Below, in pieces: positions 56,560-64,000 of a DNA stretch of 64,000 nucleotides (positions are counted from its first letter, which is position 1; every line of letters begins with the position of its first letter). Made by a program: the position numbers and the translations under genes. The DNA is from Apoda limacodes (lineage: Eukaryota; Arthropoda; Insecta; Lepidoptera; Limacodidae). The notes beneath the pieces are model-generated. The model did not search any database, was not told the origin of the DNA, and saw only the letters and a list, made by a program, of their open reading frames with translations. The DNA is taken from NCBI GenBank assembly GCA_946406115.1, contig OX291543.1:33506815-33570814 (forward strand), read 5' to 3'.

Positions 56560-57655
56560 AAGGTTTGTTAAAAACAATTAAATTTGGATGTTTTTTAAGA
56601 AATTTAAAAAAAATGTATGCTAGGTACTAAAATAGTTTTAAGTATAATTGTTACTAACAAATGTGGGCATATTGCACATACAAATAATATAACTATACTC
56701 CTTATTATATCCTATACTTATTCACATCAAAAACTTCTTAAAATTTTACAAAATGGTAGAAATCATTGTTGTAACATCCTACAAGAATATAGTCTTGTCA
56801 GACTTGTTAGAAAATAAACTAAATGGTCACAGTTATTTCGGTGGATATGTAATTTCCTTTAGCAGGTGATTGTGGTGGATTTATGGACAACTAATTCACT
56901 AAGATCAGATTTTTTTGTCTAAAATAACATTATGTTCGAATATTGATGTATTGCCATATATTGATATGATATTTTAGTATACAAAAATATTATTTATTAT
57001 AATTTAAAACGATTGTTTGTATACCGTATAATGTCTATTAAGAATAAAGTTATTGTAAGTTCAGGTTCGGCATAAATCCTATTATAGTCACAGTTAGATG
57101 TCCACTGTTTGACTGAGGGCTCTTCCATAGGTTCCCACAATGCATGGGTCTGGGTCGCTTACATTCAGCGACTCGAAACATCAAAGCAGCGACATGACAC
57201 TGCTTTAAAAGCCGGAATTAAAAGATTCGCCGAACTAACCGAAATTACCGACATAGCTCAAACAGTTAGCTTACTGAAGTGGCAATCGGCAGTCCCCATC
57301 GCTCGTCGAACCTAAATCAAATGGGCAACAAAGGTTCACGAGCGGGGGCCTTAGATTGTTTGTATGTACTATATTCTACCTAGCTTTTAAATTATTAATT
57401 ATTAGTACCTGGAAGAGATCTCGGCAACGCGGGTAAATATAGACTATATACAATTTCATCGGTTTTCCTTTTAACCTGTTCGCTTAAACTGAACTACAGA
57501 ATGTCAAAAAACATTAATACTACATCGTGATTTAAGGGTGGTAAGGAGAAAATTACTTACTAATGACTCGAGTTTGTAATTTCCGTACGGTCTGTGTTAC
57601 ACACAATGTTTTTCATCACATTTGAGAGTAAACAAATAAAAAACTTGTGTTATCT
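56560..57655. other. No gene recognised; repeat at 57525-57640
   Basis: 57525-57640 is the second copy of the repeat at 36990-37165. 57095-57345 has 'gggctcttccataggttccc' wording of a common insect repeat; its 68-codon ORF is not convincing. Confidence 0.45.
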
Positions 57656-57659
57656 TGGA

Positions 57660-58375
57660 AATCAAGACCACTCCGTCCAAGGTCTCCGACTGTGAAATCT
57701 TGGTCTGAATTAACTCAGCGCTAGCGATCTTCCGAGATCATATGGAAGAAGAGATAAAGCTGGCGTCCAAAAACTTAGTTTACTCAACATAGCAAAGCAG
57801 CATTTCACCTCAGGATAAAAAGTGCTGCTTCGTAAGCCGCAGTTCCAGTCCCACATAAAGTATTACTGCCGTCACTGGACAGGTTACCCGAATACAAACT
57901 TGGCCTTATGACTCGATTTAACAACGAGCTGAGAGAATTGTCAATGATTTTAAACTCACAAGCCGTAACGAACCCTTTAGTAAGAGGAGAGAGTTGGCCT
58001 CCCTGTGTGTGTTCCACCGCTTGTATATAATGGGCTCAGACAGTGTTTTGAGGAAATGTTTGAAATGATGCCCGCGGCTACTTCCTATCATTGCATCGCT
58101 TACCAGTAGCAACGAATTTATCCTAACACTCCTTCATCACAGAAGAATCTAAATGTTTACGCTTTGTGAGATTCTGGAGGTGCTTTCTCCCGTGAACTCT
58201 TAGCTTGTGGAATGAGCTCCTTTTCCAGATTTTCTCCAGATACTGCAGTGTGGGATTCTGCAAAAGGAAAGCGATTGGAATTTCAAAGGTATGGCAACTC
58301 GCAAGTGATGTAATTGGTGACGAAAGCGTCCATAGGCTTGGGTAGCCGCTTAACTTCTTAAGAAGAAGGTTTAGG
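57660..58375 (+). mobile_element. LINE-A old degraded fragment
   Basis: 'gctggcgtccaaaaacttag', 'agagttggcctccctgtgtg' and 'cttgtggaatgagctcc' align along the LINE-A ORF tail but with dense substitutions and indels. The 3' UTR decays after 'cataggcttgggtagccgc'. Confidence 0.85.
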
Positions 58376-58407
58376 TCTGCGTGTTATTTTTCCTACTTAT
58401 GTTAAAC

Positions 58408-58645
58408 TTACAGTGCGGTTTCAAAGAAACTTTCTCCCGCGAACGCTTGGTTTGTGGGATGAGCTGCCTGCCAATGTTTTCTCTAAGGACTTCAGTTTGG
58501 GGTTCTTCACGAAAGAAGTTACCTATTATATTTTTAAAGGGTCGAAAACGCGTGAGTAATTCCCCATGTGTTGCAAGCGTTCATAGGCTGCGCTCACCGC
58601 TCACCATCAGGGGGACTGGAAGCTTGTTTGCCACTTAGTTTTAAA
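58408..58645 (+). mobile_element. LINE-A fragment, second in tandem
   Basis: It restarts at 'acagtgcggtttcaaagaaa' and runs to 'gcttgtttgccacttagtttt'. The direct repetition of the same 3' part 30 bp after the previous copy mirrors the doublet at 1559-2080. Confidence 0.85.
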
Positions 58646-59078
58646 ATAGTTTTATTCATAATCATGATACAAGCAATATACAAAACTTGTCTCATTCACG
58701 TGATGCTACAGAAAATAAATAAATCAATTCAAGGAGGAAAATACATGTAAAGGCTATATTATGTCTTCTAAACACACTACGAAGAAGTCAGAATAAGACC
58801 TTGTACCACACAGAAACCACAAAACATAGTAATAACACAACCCGGATATAGATAAAGAGAATCTCGATTTTGTTTAATATGTTCACACATTCAAAAAGAA
58901 CCCGCAGCCCGATTTTTAACAATATTTAAATGTCATATTGATTTTAAATTTCGTACAAAAATAATATGTTGGCGCCATTAGAATGTACGAGTGTTAATTC
59001 AAAACATGGAAACGAAATATTCAAAAATGCGACTAATACGACGGTTTAAAAAAGTCTGGACCGTTATTTTAGTGCTGG

Positions 59079-59425
59079 ACTATCTGTCTGCCATATCGGT
59101 AGTATGCCCATAGGGTGCCCATTAGTAACCAGGTATAGTATGGAGTTCTTCAAGAAAGAAGTTATTAGATTTCTGAAGGGTCGGCAACGCGCAAGTGATA
59201 CCCCTGGTGTTGCAAGCGTCCATAGGCTACGGTGACCGCTTACCATCAGGCGGGCCGTAAGCTTGTTTGCCACCTTAGTGGTATAAAAAAAAAAAAAAAA
59301 AAAAAAACTATCTGTCTGCCATATCGGTAGTATGCCCATAGGGTGCCCATTAGTAACCAGGTATAAACTATCTGTCTGCCATATCGGTAGTATGCCCATA
59401 GGGTGCCCATTAGTAACCAGTTATA
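59079..59425. repeat. 59-bp direct repeats flanking a LINE-A insertion
   Basis: 'actatctgtctgccatatcg' to 'attagtaaccaggtata' occurs at 59079-59137, directly before LINE-A, again at 59307-59365 directly after its poly-A, and at 59367-59425. The last two are in tandem with period 60. Confidence 0.95.
59137..59307 (+). mobile_element. LINE-A short 5'-truncated insertion with 23-A tail
   Basis: It starts at 'gtatggagttcttcaagaaa' and ends 'ccaccttagtggtat' plus A23. The sequence is nearly identical to the copy at 54820, so recent. Confidence 0.95.
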
Positions 59426-59429
59426 AACT

Positions 59430-61275
59430 TAAAAAAACTAAAGCCCGACTACAAAAAAATCACACTCTAATACTCTTGTTTTGTACAATTTATCGTTTAT
59501 TAAATAAACAACTTACACGTAATAAACTTATTTAATATTCATAGTGATTATCAGAGGATAGCCGTGCTTGTATGCCACCTACCCTAAAACAACCATAGGT
59601 ACAGTACTAAGCGATCATAAACTTTAGGGTAAAGTAGCATGACACACAAGTATCTTTCTTACCCAAACGCATATACGAGTATACCGCCGCGCCCCGGTTC
59701 TGTTAAAAAACCCGCTGTCGGCAAAAAGAAAGCAACACAATAAATTCAGTAGATAATCTATTTACATATAGCGCACTCTTAGATCAAAATTTAAATATAT
59801 GACCAATCCGTTCGACAAGCGATTTGTCCTGCGCAGGGTTTCGTATTAGTTAAATTTAGTCAGAAATCTTAAAATACCACTATTTTTATGTTTTTTTAAA
59901 TTAAGTTGTGTTAAATGTAACATTTGACGGTTTGTTATTTGAGTACATAATATACATACATAACTACAATTTTATTATGTTTTATCTTATGCATTTTATT
60001 ATCATAAAACGGAATAGTAAGTAGCAAAATACCCATTATTGAATCAAGAATTTTCATCGTTTTATACCGATTTCCTTTTGATACAGAAACATTTGACGAG
60101 CGCCGAGCGGTGTTATATTGAAGTTTGGTTTGTAAACGCTTCAAGGTGACGCGACACGGTGTCACACGGTGTCACAGCGGTCAATATAAACTAGGCCATA
60201 TTATGTAGATTTAATTTTGTTGCCGGAAAAGTCTTAAATTAGACGGCGAATACTTTATAACGATAGACATGATCAATGTCTATCGTCAAACTCTTTCATT
60301 GCCTCAAAGTTTTGTTAATTTTATGATGATAAGAATGTTTTAATCAAAGATAGTGTAAAGACTTCTGTTATTATTTCGGTTAAAAAGGTTGTAAAGAAAG
60401 TGAAGCGTGTTTCTGGATGTTTTATTTAAGTTGTAGACTGAGAGAGTGAAAGAAAAATTTCTGGGTGGTATTTGAATAAGATAAATAGTTTTATAGTAGT
60501 TATCTTCGGCTCCTATTGCGAAATCCTGGGGCCTTTATTTTACTACTTATTTTGCAAGTTGTTATAATAAAATTAATAAAGTTGTATATTAACAGTCATA
60601 AAATTAATTTTAGAAGTCAACTAATTTCCGGTGTATTAAGATATTTTAGAACTTAATAATAAAATAACTACTAAAATGTCGAATAATAATAAAAGACGAT
60701 TAATTTTAAAGTGAAAAGTGTCAGAGAAATAAAATATCTCCAAGAACACTAGGCTGTACGGTATTTTGATCTTTGCCATTTGACATTAAAATGCCGAATT
60801 AAAAAAAAAACATGTGCCAGAGCTGCGAGCCGGCTCGTACAGTCAGTCAGTAATTGTGTAATCCATGCACGATACAAACCAGCAAGCCAGCTCTATCAAT
60901 TTCAATCGAGCATGTGCATACATCGTATATTTAATGTGGTAGTCATTTTTTTTTATATGGAGTGACCGCGGTGTGCTTGGACACAGAAAACAAACTAAAA
61001 TTCTAATAAAACCCTTTCTTGCTTGGCCGGTATCAAAGTCAGCCTTCAGCTGAGATCGTGTGAACAAATGAGTTGTTAATATAATTTGAACTAGTTTTTA
61101 ATTAATGTAATCAAGAATGCCTAACTTGTATTGACACTCAGTAACAGTCGGCTACAGCAAGAGACCTTGGCATTATTCTAGTTATGTAATTAGGTAAAGG
61201 TTGCTTTAGAGTCCTGATTATTTACAGAGATAGGTTAAATTATTAATTCATATTCGAGTATCTAAAAACTAGCCC
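59430..61275. other. No gene recognised
   Basis: AT-rich. Small features are a 10-bp-arm palindrome at about 60262-60286 ('cgatagacat...atgtctatcg') and a short duplicated 'cacggtgtcaca' near 60157. Confidence 0.4.
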
Positions 61276-61279
61276 GATT

Positions 61280-61440
61280 TTATATCGGAGTGCTGGAGTT
61301 ATATAGTCGGCGTCGTGTTAGGGAGGAGGTCCTATTAGGGATGGTCGTTGAGAATTTTTCTTATATATTCAATGCTCTACCTAAGGTCGTCAAAAGGTCT
61401 AGATGCTCTATGTTCACTAAGAATCTAAAGCATTATTGAG
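61280..61440 (+). pseudogene. Possible LINE C-terminal scrap
   Basis: The reading around 61355-61440 gives IFNALPKVVKRSRCSMFTKN, resembling the LFN.LPK.VK.....F.K.LK ending of LINE proteins. It is short and shifted, so tentative. Confidence 0.4.
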
Positions 61441-61741
61441 CATTATTATTGAGCATTCACAGCTCGAACGATAACAAATTATTGCAGGGCGATATTGACG
61501 GTGTAGTTGAGTGAAGTCGCCAGATCCATTTGTAGTTCAACTAACCACTCCCCTAGTCACCGCAAGTCCTAGGCCAAAGTGTAAAAATTAATACGCAGAT
61601 CTATGCCACGGACACACTATGAATGACGCTCCACCATTCCGTTTACTCATCTTAAACAAAACAAACAAAACCTAGGGTTAAAAGTTGGCCAGCGGCTAAC
61701 TTTTAAGGAATATGTGAAAAGGCTTCATAAGCTCTTGGCTT

Positions 61742-61922
61742 TGTTCTACATGCGTACGTTTTATCGACAGTGCACCAACTGTAGCACTGTATAACGCGTA
61801 CGTTCTACATGCGTACGTTTTAACGACAGTGCACCAACTGTAGCACTGTATAACGCGTACATTCTACATGCGTACGTTTTAACGACAGTGCACCAACTGT
61901 AGCACTGTATAACGCGTACGTT
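61742..61922. repeat. 59-bp tandem repeat, 3 copies, each with a hairpin
   Basis: 'ttctacatgcgtacgtttta' starts copies at 61744, 61803 and 61862. Each holds CAGTGC-ACCAACTGTA-GCACTG, a 6-bp stem with 10-nt loop, and 'acgcgtacgt'-type alternating words. Confidence 0.95.
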
Positions 61923-62099
61923 CACAGTAAATTAGAATAAAGCACAATCATCTGGTACATTGGAACTAGGGCTGCTAACGCCTATCTTGTGTTTTAGAGG
62001 TTTTGATTGAAGGCCAAGGATGGAAATAACAGACATTACGTTGTTTTTCAGACAAGGAGACATTAGTTGACTAGTAATAATTTTTACCCGACTGCATCC

Positions 62100-62660
62100 A
62101 AAAAACATTGCGGATATAATTTGAAAATAGATTTTCGTATTCTTAGAATCTCTATATGTCGTACGCTAGCGGTCGGCATGCATTGAGTGGTCGGAAGCAG
62201 TAGAGATGGGATGTCAGAATTAGTGATATTAGTTGAGAGTTGGAGGTACGGGGGGGTAGGGTTTGAGTGCTTTTAATCCGCCTTTTTCTTTAAAAAGATA
62301 CAGTCAAAAAAAAAACGTTCTGTACAAACATTGCTATTGGCGATGGACTCTATTAATCATCCAAATTATGTATTTATGTATGCGTATTTATGTATGATAT
62401 GTAGGTATGTATTAACAAAAAAGTAGTATTTATGTATTTGTATCCGTTGTCTGCTACCCATAAAATTCATTAAATTGGGGAAATCATATGGACTCCTTTT
62501 CAAAAGAAGAGGGGTCAAAAAAATCCGTCCTGAGACCACTGTTCGACATATCTAGTTCAAACTGGTTGATCTATCAACTAAAACAGTTATCGCGATTAAC
62601 AAACCATGAGTAAATCAATTAAACATATCTCTAAGCATCAGCACGAGAATGAGGCCCCAG
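62100..62660. mobile_element. MITE-like repeat, relative of 5620-5865
   Basis: The direct block at 62130-62200 and the inverted block at 62555-62655 ('gatctatcaac', 'gagtaaatcaattaaacata', 'cagcacgagaatgaggcccc') match 5620-5865. The middle is unrelated sequence, so ends or copies have been rearranged. Confidence 0.6.
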
Positions 62661-62664
62661 AACG

Positions 62665-63690
62665 TAGACGTGCGGGATCCTGATAAGCAGTCTTGTTTAA
62701 GTCGGTCTCGCGAACTGATTTACTCGCTTGGCTTTGATCGGGGTATACAAAGATCTACTGCATCTTACTTGCTAGCCTATATGACGATGGTATTAAAATT
62801 AATTTGCAATAACTATGTGCAACAGTTAAAATAAAGACTTACCTATAAATATTTACAATAAAATAGTAGTACTGCATCTACTATAATTGGCAATATAAGA
62901 TGTCCGCGGTTCTACACTCTAATGCAATATACTGTCTGGTGCTAACGGTCCTACACTATAACGCATACTTTACCCTCATTCTTATTGTTCTAGAATCTAA
63001 CAAATGATTCAGTTTGTTTAGTTTAGTTTCGTATGGTTCCATCTTTTCGGTGCCAAAAATAAATTCCATGGCTTTGGTTGCGAGTTCACTAGACAATCTA
63101 CGTAAATAGGGAATCCTACATGTACATTATAAATTAAAAAGGTTACATGTACATCGTGCGTGCGTTTTCCTACCGACACCAAACAGTACCCATAAATGCT
63201 GTTATCCGCGTTATCAGAGAAATCACTGATGTAACTTAACGTGGAAATATTATACGCATCCTTTGATTTCTTACAAAATTAGAAACGAAGTATTGTCCTC
63301 TTTTCTTGATTTTAAATAAGGGGAGGAAATCCATTTTTAAGTCTAAAACATTGGTAGTCCTTCAAAATAAAGGACGTCTGGCAATCCTATCTGGAAAGGT
63401 GGCAGAATTCCAACGTAAATTACTTGACTGTATTAAAAAGTGTATGGCCATTCTATTTCTTTTTCTATATATGTTCGCAATGGAAATGGTAGGATTAAAC
63501 ACCCTAATGTTTAGACGTAAAAAGGTGGAAATGCTCCTTGAATAATAAACAGACAGGTGATCATAGCAACTATTGTGGACTGCTGGTACCAAAACCTGAG
63601 CAAGGCGGGTTGGCGCTCCAGTCTTGCACCCTGTTCGTTACGTACCCGGCACTCAGCAGATGTGCGAACCATTTTGGTAAAATAAAAAAT
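62665..63690. other. No gene recognised
   Basis: 'ctacactctaatgcaatata' (62912) and 'ctacactataacgcatactt' (62952) are two imperfect repeats. The 79-codon ORF at 63306 (+) shows no domain. Confidence 0.4.
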
Positions 63691-63693
63691 AGG

Positions 63694-63762
63694 CCACGGT
63701 GACCGCTTACCAGACCAGCAGACTGTGTGCTTGTTTGACACCTTAGTGGTATAAAAAAAAAA
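63694..63762 (+). mobile_element. LINE-A 3'-end-only insertion
   Basis: 'taggccacggtgaccgctta' to 'caccttagtggtat' plus an A-run, the same 5' boundary as the 26086 scrap. About 60 bp in all. Confidence 0.8.
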
Positions 63763-64000
63763 CTAAAAAAAATGGTGCTTCAAATGCTATTGCTGATATG
63801 CAGTGTGGGGCATGCATCAATGCTTCGTGAACGTAATTGACTCGTCAATATATCTTGAGTGTGCGTGTTGGGCTGTGGGCAATATAATCGGTTAAACATA
63901 GTATTTTTTTGTTACCGCGTAAAGAAGATGTTTAAAAACGTAATAGAGTTTTCCGATATAACTCGACTACCATCATAAGTAATCCTTATCAAAATCATCT

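Noticed and set aside
59064..59399. 111-codon minus ORF with repeated MGILPIWQTDS
   Set aside because: Translation of the 60-bp direct repeats plus antisense LINE-A and its poly-A; the repeat period being divisible by 3 explains the open frame.

Overview
The window looks like lepidopteran (moth or butterfly) nuclear DNA. It is AT-rich and intron-containing. It holds two cuticular-protein genes whose four-residue first exon (MKFL) is split from the rest of the signal peptide, and it is crowded with repeat families typical of Lepidoptera: 5'-truncated non-LTR retrotransposons ending in 'ccaccttagtggtataaaa', dispersed repeats ending in 'gggcggacgaagccgc', tRNA-like cassettes and Tc1/mariner remnants. 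The organism call is inference; no species can be named.

Host genes are few. (1) Positions 1-273 (+) are the 3' end of an ORF resembling the C-terminus of insect YqaJ-type nuclease proteins. (2) 11457-11636 (+) is one clean phase 0-0 exon of a Shaw (Kv3) voltage-gated potassium channel; no other Shaw exon was recognised, so its neighbours lie at least about 11 kb upstream and 52 kb downstream if the gene is intact. (3) 32568-38275 (-) and 47770-51148 (-) are two paralogous RR-1 cuticular-protein genes, CPR-A (185 aa) and CPR-B (215 aa), with identical exon phases and four exons each. They share a block of about 150 bp from the start codon upstream, carrying a TATA box, a C/EBP-type palindrome, CAAGGCCA and the octamer ATGCAAAT at identical spacing. 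If the Shaw exon belongs to an intact gene extending rightwards, both cuticle genes are nested antisense in its intron. (4) 15564-15635 (+) is an intact tRNA-Glu(TTC) gene.

Most of the rest is mobile DNA. One non-LTR family, called LINE-A here, accounts for about sixteen pieces: one near full-length defective copy (23041-25986), several 0.2-0.8 kb 5'-truncated or internally deleted copies, and several scraps of only 40-90 bp at the 3' end. Pieces of at least six other reverse-transcriptase, endonuclease or LINE-tail lineages occur at 6.4, 16.9, 22.2, 27.2, 39.2, 42.5, 44.4 and 45.9 kb. Tc1/mariner transposase remnants lie at 38.6 and 41.0 kb. A 2.4-kb non-coding terminal-inverted-repeat element occupies 2559-4993, and a TTAA-flanked MITE sits in CPR-B intron 3.

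Tandem arrays are prominent: 46 bp at 2.4 kb, 54 bp at 20.7 kb, 80 bp at 42.9-43.8 kb, 23 bp at 44.2 kb, a 2.3-kb array of 107-bp trimers at 52.1-54.4 kb just upstream of CPR-B, 60 bp at 59.1 kb and 59 bp at 61.8 kb. The items most worth following are the shared promoter module, the unevenly homogenised CPR paralogues, the four-E-box cluster in CPR-A intron 1, a perfect 27-bp hairpin at 55.7 kb, the higher-order satellite, and a LINE insertion flanked by direct repeats of about 59 bp. I found no convincing novel multi-gene system.
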